Below the pieces are notes generated by a model. It saw only the letters and a program-made list of their open reading frames with translations, made no database searches and was not told where the DNA came from. From positions 27,341,650 to 27,405,649 of the forward strand of contig NC_079887.1 in assembly GCF_029227915.1 (NCBI RefSeq): DNA of 64,000 nt, in the 5' to 3' direction. Made by a program: the position numbers and the translations under genes. Shown here one piece after another: positions 1 through 13,040 of this stretch (the stretch's first letter is position 1; the number at the start of each line of letters is the position of its first letter). Source of the DNA: Hydractinia symbiolongicarpus (Eukaryota; Cnidaria; Hydrozoa; Anthoathecata; Hydractiniidae).

Positions 1-3000
1 CCCTGTGAGTAAACTCATTTCCAGAACGATTTTTTAAATTATTTTTTCACCACTAAAACGCATCAGACTTGTAGTTTTCAAAAATGTTTTCATTTTTGAT
101 GAGACGTTGAATAAAAGAAGTTTAATCGCCAGCAAACGAAAACCCGCGATTTCCCGTAAATCCCGGCTTGGCCCGTACAGTCAAAATTAAACAAAGAAAG
201 TACCCAGGGAGTAAACTCATTTCCCGAACGATTTTTTAAATTATTTTTTCACCAGTAAAACGCATGAGACTTGTAGTTTTCAAAAGTGTTTTCATTTTTG
301 ATGAGACGCTGAATAAAAGAAGTTTAATCGCCGGCAAACGAAAACCCGCGATTTCCCGTAAATCCCAGGCTTGGCACGTATAGTCGAATGTATACAAAAA
401 AAGTACCCTGTGAGTAAACTCATTTCCAGAACGATTTTTTAAATTATTTTTTCACCACTAAAGCCCATGAGACTTGTAGTTTTTAAAAATGTTTTCATTT
501 TTGATGAGACGCTGAATAAAAGAAGTTTAATCGCCGGCAAACGAAAACCCGCGATTTCCCGTAAATCCCGGGCTTGGCACGTATAGTCGAATGTATACAA
601 AGAAAGTACCCTGTGAGTTAACTCATTTCCAGAACGATTTTTTAAATAATTTTTTCACCACTAAAGCCCATGAGACTTGTAGTTTTTAAAAATGTTTTAA
701 TTTTTGATGAGACGCTGAATAAAAGAAGTTTAATCGCCGGCAAACGAAAACCCGCGATTTCCGTAAATCCCGGCTTGGCCCGTATAGTCAAAAGTATACA
801 AAGAAAGTACCCAGGGAGTAAACTCATTTCCCGAACGATTTTTTATTTTATTTTTTTACCACTAAACGCATGAGACTTGTAGTTTTCAAAAATATTTTCA
901 TATTTGATGGGACGCTGAATAAAAGAAGTTTAATCGCCGGCAAACCAAAAACCGCGATTTCCCGTAAATCCCGGGCTTGGCCCGTATAGTCAAAAGTATA
1001 CAAAGAAAGTACCCAGGGAGTAAACTCATTTCCAGAACGATTTTTTAAATTATTTTTTCACCAGTAAAACGCATGAGACTTGTAGTTTTCAAAAGTGTTT
1101 TCATTTTTGATGAGACGCTGAATAAAAGAAGTTTAATCGCCGGCAAACGAAAACCCGCGATTTCCCGTAAATCCCGGGCTTGGCACGTATAGTCGAATGT
1201 ATACAAAGAAAGTACCCTGTGAGTAAACTCATTTCCAGAACGATTTTTTAAATTATTTTTTCACCACTAAAGCCCATGAGACTTGTAGTTTTTAAAAATG
1301 TTTTCATTTTTGATGAGACGCTTAATGAAAGAGGTTTAATCGCCGACAAACGAAATCCCGCGTTTTCCCGTATATCCGGGGCTTGGCCCGTATAGTCAAA
1401 TGTATACAAAGAAAGTACCCAGGGAGTAAACTCATTTCCCGAACGATTTTTTAAATTTTTTTTTCACCACTAAAACGCATGAGACTTGTAGTTTTCAAAA
1501 ATGTTTTCATTTTTGATGAGACGCTTAATGAAAGAGGTTTAATCGCCGGAAAACAAAAACCCGCGATTTCCCGTAAATCCCGGGCTTAGCCCGTATAGTC
1601 GAATGTATACAAAGAAAGTACCCTGTAAGTAAACTCATTTCCAGAACGATTTTTTAAATTATTTTTTTACCACTAAAACGCATCAGACTTGTAGTTTTCA
1701 AAAATGTTTTCATTTTTGATGAGACGCTGAATAAAAGAAGTTTAATCGCTGGCAAACGAAAACCCGCGATTTCCCGTAAATCCCGGTTTGGCCCGTACAG
1801 TCAAAATTATACAAAGAAAGTACCCAGGGAGTAAACTCATTTCCCGAACGATTTTTTAAATTATTTTTTCACCAGTAAAACGCATGAGACTTGTAGTTTT
1901 TAAAAATGTTTTCATTTTTGATGAGACGCTGAATAAAAGAAGTTTAATCGCCGGCAAAAGAAAACCCGCGATTTCCCGTAAATCCCGGGCTTGGCACGTA
2001 AAGTCGAATGTATACAAAGAAAGTACCCTGTGAGTTAACTCATTTCCAGAACGATTTTTTAAATTATTTTTTCACCACTAAAGCCCATGAGACTTGTAGT
2101 TTTTAAAAATGTTTTAATTTTTGATGAGACGCTGAATAAAAGAAGTTTAATCGCCGGCAAACGAAAACCCGCGATTTCCGTAAATCCCGGCTTGGCCCGT
2201 ATAGTCAAAAGTATACAAAGAAAGTACCCAGGGAGTAAACTCATTTCCCGAACGATTTTTTAAATTATTTTTTCACCACTAAAACGCATGAGACTTGTAG
2301 TTTTCAAAAATGTTTTCATTTTTGATGAGACGCTGAATAAAAGCAGTTTAATCGCCGGCAAACGAAAACCTGCGATTTCCCTAAATCCCGGACTCGGCCC
2401 GTATAGTAAAAAGTATACAAAGAAAGTACCCAGGGAGTAAACTCATTTCCAGAACGATTGTTTAAATTATATTTTCACCACTAAAACGCATAAGACTTGT
2501 ATTTTTTAAAAATGTTTTCATTTTAGATGAGACGCTGAATAAAAGAAGTCTAATCGCCGGCAAACGAAAACCCGCGATTTCCCGTAAATCCCGGGCTTGG
2601 CCCGTATAGTCAAAAGTATACAAAGAAAGTACCCAGGGAGTAAACTCATTTCCCGAACGATTTTTTATATTATTTTTTTACCACTAAACGCATGAGACTT
2701 GTAGTTTTCAAAAATATTTTCATATTTGATGGGACGCTGAATAAAAGAAGTTTAATCCCTGGCAAACCAAAAACCGCGATTTCCCGTAAATCCCGGGCTT
2801 GGCCCGTATAGTCAAAAGTATACAAAGAAAGTACCCAGGGAGTAAACTCATTTCCCGAACGATTTTTTAAATTACTTTTTCACCACTAAAACGCATGAGA
2901 CATGTAGTTTTTAAAAATGTTTTAATTTTTGATGAGACGCTGAATAAAAGAAGTTTAATCGCCGGCAAACGAAAACCCGCGATTTCCGTAAATCCCGGCT

Positions 3001-4529
3001 TGGCCCGTATAGTCAAAAGTATACAAAGAAAGTACCCAGGGAGTAAACTCATTTCCCGAACGATTTTTTAAATTATTTTTTCACCACTAAACCGCATGAG
3101 ACTTGTAGTTTTCAAAAATGTTTTCATTTTTGATGAGACGCTGAATAAAAGAAGTCTAATCGCCGGCAAACGAAAACCCGCGATTTCCCGTAAATCCCGG
3201 GCTTGGCCCGTATAGTCAAAAGTATACAAAGAAAGTACCCAGGGAGTAAACTCATTTCCCGAACGATTTTTTATATTATTTTTTTACCAATAAACGCATG
3301 AGACTTGTAGTTTTCAAAAATATTTTCATATTTGATGGGACGCTGAATAAAAGAAGTTTAATCGCCGGCAAACCAAAAACCGCGATTTCCCGTAAATCCC
3401 GGGCTTGGCCCGTATAGTCAAAAGTATACAAAGAAAGTACCCAGGGAGTAAACTCATTTCCCGAACGATTTTTTAAATTACTTTTTCACCACTAAAACGC
3501 ATGAGACTTGTAGTTTTCAAAAATATTTTCATATTTGATGTGACGCTGAATAAAAGAAGTTTAATCGCCGGCAAACGAAAATCCGCGATTTCCCGTAAAT
3601 CCCGGACTCGGCCCGTATAGTCAAAAGTATACAAAGAAAGTACCCAGGGAGTAAACTCATTTCCCGAACGATTTTTTAAATTATTTTTTCACCACTAAAA
3701 CGCATGAGACTTGTAGTTTTCAAAAATGTTTTCATTTTTGATGAGACGCTTAATGAAAGAGGTTTAATCGCCGGAAAACGAAAACCCGCGATTTCGCGTA
3801 AATCCCGGGCTTAGCCCGTATAGTCGAATGTATACAAAGAAAGTACCCTGTGAGTAAACTCATTTCCAGAACGATTTTTTAAATTATTTTTTCACCACTA
3901 AAACGCATAAGACTTGTAGTTTTTAAAAATGTTTTCATTTTTGATGAGACGCTGAATAAAAGAAGTTAAATCGCCGGCAAACGAAAACCCGCGATTTCCT
4001 GTAAATCCCAGTCTTGGCACGTATAGTCGAATGTATACAAAGAAAGTACCCTGTGAGTAAACTCACTTCCAGGACGATTTTTTAAATTATTTTTTCACCA
4101 CTAAAACGCATAAGACTTGTAGTTTTTAAAAATGTTTTCATTTTTGATGAGACGCTGAATAAAAGAAGTTTAATCGCCGGCAAACGCAAACCCGCGATTT
4201 CCCGTAAATCCCGGGCTTGGCCCGTATAGTTAAAAGTATACAAAGAAAGTACCCAGGGAGTAAACTCATTTCCCGAACGATTTTTTAAATTACTTTTTCA
4301 CCATTAAAACGCATGACACTTGTAGTTTTTAAAAATGTTTTCATTTGATGAGACGCTGAATAAAAGAAGTTTAATTGCCGGCAAACAAAAACCTGCGATT
4401 TCCCGTAAATCCTGGACTCGGCCCGTATAGTCAAAAGTATACAAAGAAAGTACCCAGGGAGTAAACTCATTTCCCAAACGATTTTTTAAATTATTATTTC
4501 ACCACTAAAACGCATGAGACTTGTAGTTT
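1..4529 (+). repeat. Satellite block: irregular variant mixture with a partial 8-monomer repeat
   Basis: About 22 monomers. The first two monomers (1-405) reappear at about 1,621-2,027. The shared marks are a 'gcatcag' monomer followed by one with 'cccgtacagtcaaaatta', 1,620 bp (8 monomers) apart. The second copy then lacks one monomer: 'ctgtgagttaactc' comes at 609 in the first copy but at 2,028 in the second. A subtype with 'tatattattttttta', 'ccactaaacg' and 'tttgatgggacgc' appears near 850, 2,660, 3,270 and 4,690. No gene seen. Confidence 0.8.
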
Positions 4530-7500
4530 TCAAGAATGTTTTCATTTTTGATGAGACGCTGAATAAAAGAAGTCTAATCGCCGGGAAACGAAAACCCGCG
4601 ATTTCCCGTAAATCCCGGGCTTGGCCCGTATAGTCAAAAGTATACAAAGAAAGTACCCAGGGAGTAAACTCATTTCCCGAACGATTTTTTATATTATTTT
4701 TTTACCACTAAACGCATGAGACTTGTAGTTTTCAAAAATATTTTCATATTTGATGGGACGCTGAATAAAAGAAGTTTAATCGCCGGCAAACCAAAAACCG
4801 CGATTTCCCGTAAATCCCGGGCGTGGCCCGTATAGTCAAAAGTATACAAAGAAAGTACCCAGTGAGTAAACTCATTTCCCGAACGATTTTTTAAATTACT
4901 TTTTCACCACTAAAACGCATGAGACTTGTAGTTTTCAAAAATATTTTCATATTTGATGTGACGCTGAATAAAAGAAGTTTAATCGCCGGCAAACGAAAAT
5001 CCGCGATTTCCCGTAAATCCCGGACTCGGGCCGTATAGTCAAAAGTATACAAAGAAAGTACCCAGGGAGTAAACTTATTTCCCGAACAATTTTTTAAATT
5101 ATTTTTTTACCACTAAAACGCATGAGACTTGTAGTTTTCAAAAATGTTTTCATTTTTGATGAGACGCTTAATGAAAGAGGTTTAATCGCCGGCAAACGAA
5201 ATCCCGCGTTTTCCCGTAAATCCGGGGCTTGGCCCGTATAGTCGAATGTATACAAAGAAAGTACCCAGGGAGTAAACTCATTTCACAAACGATTTTTTAA
5301 TTTTTTTTTTCACCACTAAAACGCATGAGACTTGTAGTTTTCAAAAATGTTTTCATTTTTGATGAGACGCTTAATGAAAGAGGTTTAATCGCCGGAAAAC
5401 GAAAACCCGCGATTTCCCGTAAATCCCGGGCTTAGCCCGTATAGTCGAATGTATACAAAGAAAGTACCCTGTGAGTAAACTCATTTCCAGAACGATTTTT
5501 TAAATTATTTTTTCACCACTAAAACGCATAAGACTTGTAGTTTTCAAAAATGTTTTCATTTTTGATGAGACGCTGAATAAAAGAAGTTTAATCGCCGGCA
5601 AACGAAAACGCGCGATTTCCTGTAAATCCCAGTCTTGGCACGTATAGTCGAATGTATACAAAGAAAGTACCCTGTGAGTAAACTCACTTCCAGGACGATT
5701 TTTTAAATTATTTTTTCACCACTAAAACGCATAAGACTTGTAGTTTTTAAAAATGTTTTCATTTTTGATGAGACGCTGAATAAAAGAAGTTTAATCGCCG
5801 GCAAACGCAAACCCGCGATTTCCCGTAAATCCCGGGCTTGGCCCGTATAGTCAAAAGTATACAAAGAAAGTACCCAGGGAGTAAACTCATTTCCCAAACG
5901 ATTTTTTAAATTATTTTTTCACCACTAAAACGCATGAGACTTGTAGTTTTCAAAAATGTTTTCATTTTTGATGAAACGCTGAGTAAAAGCAGTTTAATCG
6001 CCGGCAAACGAAAACCTGCGATTTCCCTAAATCCCGGACTCGGCCCGTATAGTCAAAAGTATACAAAGAAAGTACCCAGGGAGTAAACTCATTTCCCAAA
6101 CGATTTTTTAAATTATTATTTCACCACTAAAACGCATGAGACTTGTAGTTTTCAAGAATGTTTTCATTTTTGATGAGACGCTGAATAAAAGAAGTCTAAT
6201 CGCCGGCAAACGAAAACCCGCGATTTCCCGTAAATCCCGGGCTTGGCCCGTATAGTCAAAAGTATACAAAGAAAGTACCCAGGGAGTAAACTCATTTCCC
6301 GAACGATTTTTTATATTATTTTTTTACCACTAAACGCATGAGACTTGTAGTTTTCAAAAATATTTTTATATTTGATGGGACGCTGAATAAAAGAAGTTTA
6401 ATCGCCGGCAAACCAAAAACCGCGATTTCCCGTAAATCCCGTCGTGGCCTGTATAGTCAAAAGTATACAAAGAAAGTACCCAGGGAGTAAACTCATTTCC
6501 CGAACGATTTTTTAAATTACTTTTTCACCACTAAAACGCATGAGACTTGTAGTTTTCAAAAATATTTTCATATTTGATGTGACGCTGAATAAAAGAAGTT
6601 TAATCGCCGGCAAACGAAAATCCGCGATTTCCCGTAAATCCCGGACTCGGCCCGTATAGTCAAAAGTATACAAAGAAAGTACCCAGGGAGTAAACTTATT
6701 TCCCGAACGATTTTTTAAATTATTTTTTCACCACTAAAACGCATGAGACTTGTAGTTTTCAAAAATGTTTTCATTTTTGATGAGACGCTTAATGAAAGAG
6801 GTTTAATCGCCGGCAAACGAAATCCCGCGTTTTCCCGTAAATCCGGGGCTTGGCCCGTATAGTCGAATGTATACAAAGAAAGTACCCAGGGAGTAAACTC
6901 ATTTCCCAAACAATTTTTTAATTTTTTTTTTCACCACTAAAACGCATGAGACTTGTAGTTTTCAAAAATGTTTTCATTTTTGATGAGACGCTTAATGAAA
7001 GAGGTTTAATCGCCGGAAAAAGAAAACCCGCGATTTCCCGTAAATCCCGGGCTTAGCCCGTATAGTCGAATGTATACAAAGAAAGTACCCTGTGAGTAAA
7101 CTCATTTCCAGAACGATTTTTTAAATTATTTTTTCACCACTAAAACGCATAAGACTTGTAGTTTTCAAAAATGTTTTCATTTTTGATGAGACGCTGAATA
7201 AAAGAAGTTTAATCGCCGGCAAACGAAAACGCGCGATTTCCTGTAAATCCCAGTCTTGGCACGTATAGTCGAATGTATACAAAGAAAGTACCCTGTGAGT
7301 AAACTCACTTCCAGGACGATTTTTTAAATTATTTTTTCACCACTAAAACGCATAAGACTTGTAGTTTTTAAAAATGTTTTCATTTTTGATGAGACGCTGA
7401 ATAAAAGAAGTTTAATCGCCGGCAAACGCAAACCCGCGATTTCCCGTAAATCCCGGGCTTGGCCCGTATAGTGAAAAGTATACAAAGAAAGTACCCAGGG

Positions 7501-8785
7501 AGTAAACTCATTTCCCGAACGATTTTTTAAATTATTTTTTCACCACTAAAACGCATGAGACTTGTAGTTTTCAAAAATGTTTTCATTTTTGATGAAACGC
7601 TGAATAAAAGCAGTTTAATCGCCGGCAAACGAAAACCTGCGATTTCCCTAAATCCCGGACTCGGCCCGTATAGTCAAAAGTATACAAAGAAAGTACCCAG
7701 GGAGTAAACTCATTTCCAGAACGATTTTTTAAATTATTTTTTCACCACTAAAACGCATAAGACTTGTAATTTTTAAAATTGTTTTAATTTTTGATGAGAC
7801 GCTGAATAAAAGAAGTTTAATCGCCGGCAAACGAAAACCCGCGATTTCCCGTAAATCCCGAGCTTGGCCCGTATAGTCAAAAGTATACAAAGAAAGTACC
7901 CAGGGAGTAAACTCATTTCCCGAACGATTTTTTATATTATTTTTTTACCACTAAACGCATGAGACTTGTAGTTTTCAAAAATATTATCATATTTGATGTG
8001 ACGCTGAATAAAAGAAGTTTAATCGCCAGCAAACGAAATCCCACGTTTTCCCGTAAATCCGGGGCTTGGTCCGTATAGTTAAAAGTATACAAAGAAAGTA
8101 CCCAGGGAGTAAACTCATTTCCCGAACGATTTTTTAAATTACTTTTTCACCACTAAAACGCATGACACTTGTAGTTTTTAAAAATGTTTTCATTTTTGAT
8201 GAGACGCTGAATAAAAGAAGTTTAATTGACGGCAAACGAAAACCTGCGATTTCCCGTAAATCCTGGACTCGGCCCGTATAGTCAAAAGTATACAAAGAAA
8301 GTACCCAGGGAGTAAACTCATTTCCAAAACGATTTTTTAAATTATTATTTCACCACTAAAACGCATGAGACTTGTAGTTTTCAAGAATGTTTTCATTTTT
8401 GATGAGACGCTGAATAAAAGCAGTTTAATCGCCGGCAAACGAAAACCCGCGATTTCCCGTAAATCCCAGGCTTGGCCCGTATAGTCAAAAGTATACAAAG
8501 AAAGTACCCAGGGAGTAAACTCATTTCCCTAACGATTTTATAAATTATTTTTTTACCACTAAACGCATGAGACTTGTAGTTTTCAAAAATATTTTCATAT
8601 TTGATGGGACGCTGAATAAAAGAAGTTTAATCGCCGGCAAACGAAAATCCGCGATTTCCCGTAAATCCAGGACTCGGCCCGTATAGTCAAAAGTATACAA
8701 AGAAAGTACCCAGGGAGTAAACTCATTTCCAGAACGATTTTTTAAATTATTTTTTCACCACTAAAGCCCATGAGACTTGTAGTTT
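4530..8785 (+). repeat. Satellite higher-order repeat, 21-monomer unit (~4,256 bp), copy 1
   Basis: Diagnostic variants here recur about 4,256 bp downstream: 'cgggaaacg' (4,583 and 8,839), 'gggcgtggccc' (4,820 and 9,076), 'ttatttcccgaaca' (5,075 and 9,331), 'gaaaacgcgcg' (about 5,606 and 9,862), and the pair 'cccacgtttt' with 'cttggtccgtatagtt' (about 8,040 and 12,297). Upstream of about 4,500 the correspondence is lost, which sets the left edge. The unit contains a nested 8-monomer (about 1,621 bp) duplication, seen as 'ttattt' starts at 5,075 and 6,696. The unit is therefore 8+13 monomers. No gene seen. Confidence 0.85.
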
Positions 8786-11700
8786 TCAAGAATGTTTTCA
8801 TTTTTGATGCGACGCTGAATAAAAGAAGTCTAATCGCCGGGAAACGAAAACCCGCGATTTCCCGTAAATCTCGGGCTTGGCCCGTATAGTCAAAAGTATA
8901 CAAAGAAAGTACCCAGGGAGTAAACTCATTTCCCGAACGATTTTTTATATTATTTTTTTACCACTAAACGCATGAGACTTGTAGTTTTCAAAAATATTTT
9001 CATATTTGATGGGACGCTGAATAAAAGAAGTTTAATCGCCGGCAAACCAAAAACCGCGATTTCCCGTAAATCCCGGGCGTGGCCCGTATAGTCAAAAGTA
9101 TACAAAGAAAGTACCCAGGGAGTAAACTCATTTCCCGAACGATTTTTTAAATTACTTTTTCACCACTAAAACGCATGAGACTTGTAGTTTTCAAAAATAT
9201 TTTCATATTTGATGTGACGCTGAATAAAAGAAGTTTAATCGCCGGCAAACGAAAATCCGCGATTTCCCGTAAATCCCGGACTCGGCCCGTATAGTCAAAA
9301 GTATACAAAGAAAGTACCCAGGGAGTAAACTTATTTCCCGAACAATTTTTTAAATTATTTTTTCACCACTAAAACGCATGAGACTTGTAGTTTTCAAAAA
9401 TGTTTTCATTTTTGATGAGACGCTTAATGAAAGAGGTTTAATCGCCGGCAAACGAAATCCCGCGTTTTCCCGTAAATCCGGGGCTTGGCCCGTATAGTCC
9501 AATGTATACAAAGAAAGTACCCAGGGAGTAAACTCATTTCCCAAACGATTTTTTAATTTTTTTTTTCACCACTAAAACGCATGAGACTTGTAGTTTTCAA
9601 AAATGTTTTCATTTTTGATGAGACGCTTAATGAAAGAGGTTTAATCGCCGGAAAACGAAAACCCGCGATTTCCCGTAAATCCCGGGCTTAGCCCGTATAG
9701 TCGAATGTATACAAAGAAAGTACCCTGTGAGTAAACTCATTTCCAGAACGATTTTTTAAATTATTTTTTCACCACTAAAACGCATAAGACTTGTAGTTTT
9801 CAAAAATGTTTTCATTTTTGATGAGACGCTGAATAAAAGAAGTTTAATCGCCGGCAAACGAAAACGCGCGATTTCCTGTAAATCCCAGTCTTGGCACGTA
9901 TAGTCGAATGTATACAAAGAAAGTACCCTGTGAGTAAACTCACTTCCAGGACGATTTTTTAAATTATTTTTTCACCACTAAAACGCATAAGACTTGTAGT
10001 TTTTAAAAATGTTTTCATTTTTGATGAGACGCTGAATAAAAGAAGTTTAATCGCCGGCAAACGCAAACCCGCGATTTCCCGTAAATCCCGGGCTTGGCCC
10101 GTATAGTCAAAAGTATACAAAGAAAGTACCCAGGGAGTAAACTCATTTCCCGAACGATTTTTTAAATTATTTTTTCACCACTAAAACGCATGAGACTTGT
10201 AGTTTTCAAAAATATTTTCATTTTTGATGAAACGCTGAATAAAAGCAGTTTAATCGCCGGCAAACGAAAACCTGCGATTTCCCTAAATCCCGGACTCGGC
10301 CCGTATAGTCAAAAGTATACAAAGAAAGTACCCAGGGAGTAAACTCATTTCCCAAACGATTTTTTAAATTATTATTTCACCACTAAAACGCATGAGACTT
10401 GTAGTTTTCAAGAATGTTTTCATTTTTGATGAGACGCTGAATAAAAGAAGTCTAATCGCCGGCAAACGAAAACCCGCGATTTCCCGTAAATCCCGGGCTT
10501 GGCCCGTATAGTCAAAAGTATACAAAGAAAGTACCCAGGGAGTAAACTCATTTCCCGAACGATTTTTTATATTATTTTTTTACCACTAAACGCATGAGAC
10601 TTGTAGTTTTCAAAAATATTTTTATATTTGATGGGACGCTGAATAAAAGAAGTTTAATCGCCGGCAAACCAAAAACCGCGATTTCCCGTAAATCCCGGGC
10701 GTGGCCCGTATAGTCAAAAGTATACAAAGAAAGTACCCAGGGAGTAAACTCATTTCCCGAACGATTTTTTAAATTACTTTTTCACCACTAAAACGCATGA
10801 GACTTGTAGTTTTCAAAAATATTTTCATATTTGATGTGACGCTGAATAAAAGAAGTTTAATCGCCGGCAAACGAAAATCCGCGATTTCCCGTAAATCCCG
10901 GACTCGGCCCGTATAGTCAAAAGTATACAAAGAAAGTACCCAGGGAGTAAACTTATTTCCCGAACGATTTTTTAAATTATTTTTTCACCACTAAAACGCA
11001 TGAGACTTGTAGTTTTCAAAAATGTTTTCATTTTTGATGAGACGCTTAATGAAAGAGGTTTAATCGCCGGCAAACGAAATCCCGCGTTTTCCCGTAAATC
11101 CGGGGCTTGGCCCGTATAGTCGAATGTATACAAAGAAAGTACCCAGGGAGTAAACTCATTTCCCAAACAATTTTTTAATTTTTTTTTTCACCACTAAAAC
11201 GCATGAGACTTGTAGTTTTCAAAAAAGTTTTCATTTTTGATGAGACGCTTAATGAAAGAGGTTTAATCGCCGGAAAACGAAAACCCGCGATTTCCCGTAA
11301 ATCCCGGGCTTAGCCCGTATAGTCCAATGTATACAAAGAAAGTACCCTGTGAGTAAACTCATTTCCAGAACGATTTTTTAAATTATTTTTTCACCACTAA
11401 AACGCATAAGACTTGTAGTTTTCAAAAATGTTTTCATTTTTGATGAGACGCTGAATAAAAGAAGTTTAATCGCCGGCAAACGAAAACGCGCGATTTCCTG
11501 TAAATCCCAGTCTTGGCACGTATAGTCGAATGTATACAAAGAAAGTACCCTGTGAGTAAACTCACTTCCAGGACGATTTTTTAAATTATTTTTTCACCAC
11601 TAAAACGCATAAGACTTGTAGTTTTTAAAAATGTTTTCATTTTTGATGAGACGCTGAATAAAAGAAGTTTAATCGCCGGCAAACGCAAACCCGCGATTTC

Positions 11701-13040
11701 CCGTAAATCCCGGGCTTGGCCCGTATAGTGAAAAGTATACAAAGAAAGTACCCAGGGAGTAAACTCATTTCCCGAACGATTTTTTAAATTATTTTTTCAC
11801 CACTAAAACGCATGAGACTTGTAGTTTTCAAAAATGTTTTCATTTTTGATGAAACGCTGAATAAAAGCAGTTTAATCGCCGGCAAACGAAAACCTGCGAT
11901 TTCCCTAAATCCCGGACTTGGCCCGTATAGTCAAAAGTATACAAAGAAAGTACCCAGGGAGTAAACTCATTTCCAGAACGATTTTTTAAATTATTTTTTC
12001 ACCACTAAAACGCATAAGACTTGTAATTTTCAAAATTGTTTTAATTTTTGATGAGACGCTGAATAAAAGAAGTTTAATCGCCGGCAAACGAAAACCCGCG
12101 ATTTCCCGTAAATCCCGGGCTTGGCCCGTATAGTCAAAAGTATACAAAGAAAGTACCCAGGGAGTAAACTCATTTCCCGAACGATTTTTTATATTATTTT
12201 TTTACCACTAAACGCATGAGACTTGTAGTTTGCAAAAATATTATCATATTTGATGTGACGCTGAATAAAAGAAGTTTAATCGCCAGCAAACGAAATCCCA
12301 CGTTTTCCCGTAAATCCGGGGCTTGGTCCGTATAGTTAAAAGTATACAAAGAAAGTACCCAGGGAGTAAACTCATTTCCCGAACGATTTTTTAAATTACT
12401 TTTTCACCACTAAAACGCATGACACTTGTAGTTTTTAAAAATGTTTTCATTTTTGATGAGACGCTGAATAAAAGAAGTTTAATTGACGGCAAACGAAAAC
12501 CTGCGATTTCCCGTAAATCCTGGACTCGGCCCGTATAGTCAAAAGTATACAAATAAAGTACCCAGGGAGTAAACTCATTTCCCAAACGATTTTTTAAATT
12601 ATTATTTCACCACTAAAACGCATGAGACTTGTAGTTTTCAAGAATGTTTTCATTTTTGATGAGACGCTGAATAAAAGCAGTTTAATCGCCGGCAAACGAA
12701 AACCCGCGATTTCCCGTAAATCCCAGGCTTGGCCCGTATAGTCAAAAGTATACAAAGAAAGTACCCAGGGAGTAAACTCATTTCCCTAACGATTTTATAA
12801 ATTATTTTTTTACCACTAAACGCATGAGACTTGTAGTTTTCAAAAATATTTTCATATTTGATGGGACGCTGAATAAAAGAAGTTTAATCGCCGGCAAACG
12901 AAAATCCGCGATTTCCCGTAAATCCAGGACTCGGCCCGTATAGTCAAAAGTATACAAAGAAAGTACCCAGGGAGTAAACTCATTTCCAGAACGATTTTTT
13001 AAATTATTTTTTCACCACTAAAGCCCATGAGACTTGTAGT
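8786..13040 (+). repeat. Satellite higher-order repeat, 21-monomer unit, copy 2
   Basis: Tandem neighbour of the preceding unit, with the same order of variant monomers. The internal 8-monomer offset is also present ('ttatttcccgaaca' at 9,331 and 'ttatttcccgaacg' at 10,953; 'gaaaacgcgcg' near 9,862 and 11,484). Differences between copies are scattered single bases, for example 'aacaatttttt' versus 'aacgatttttt'. Because the nested duplication is in both copies, it arose before the 21-monomer unit was duplicated. No gene seen. Confidence 0.85.
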
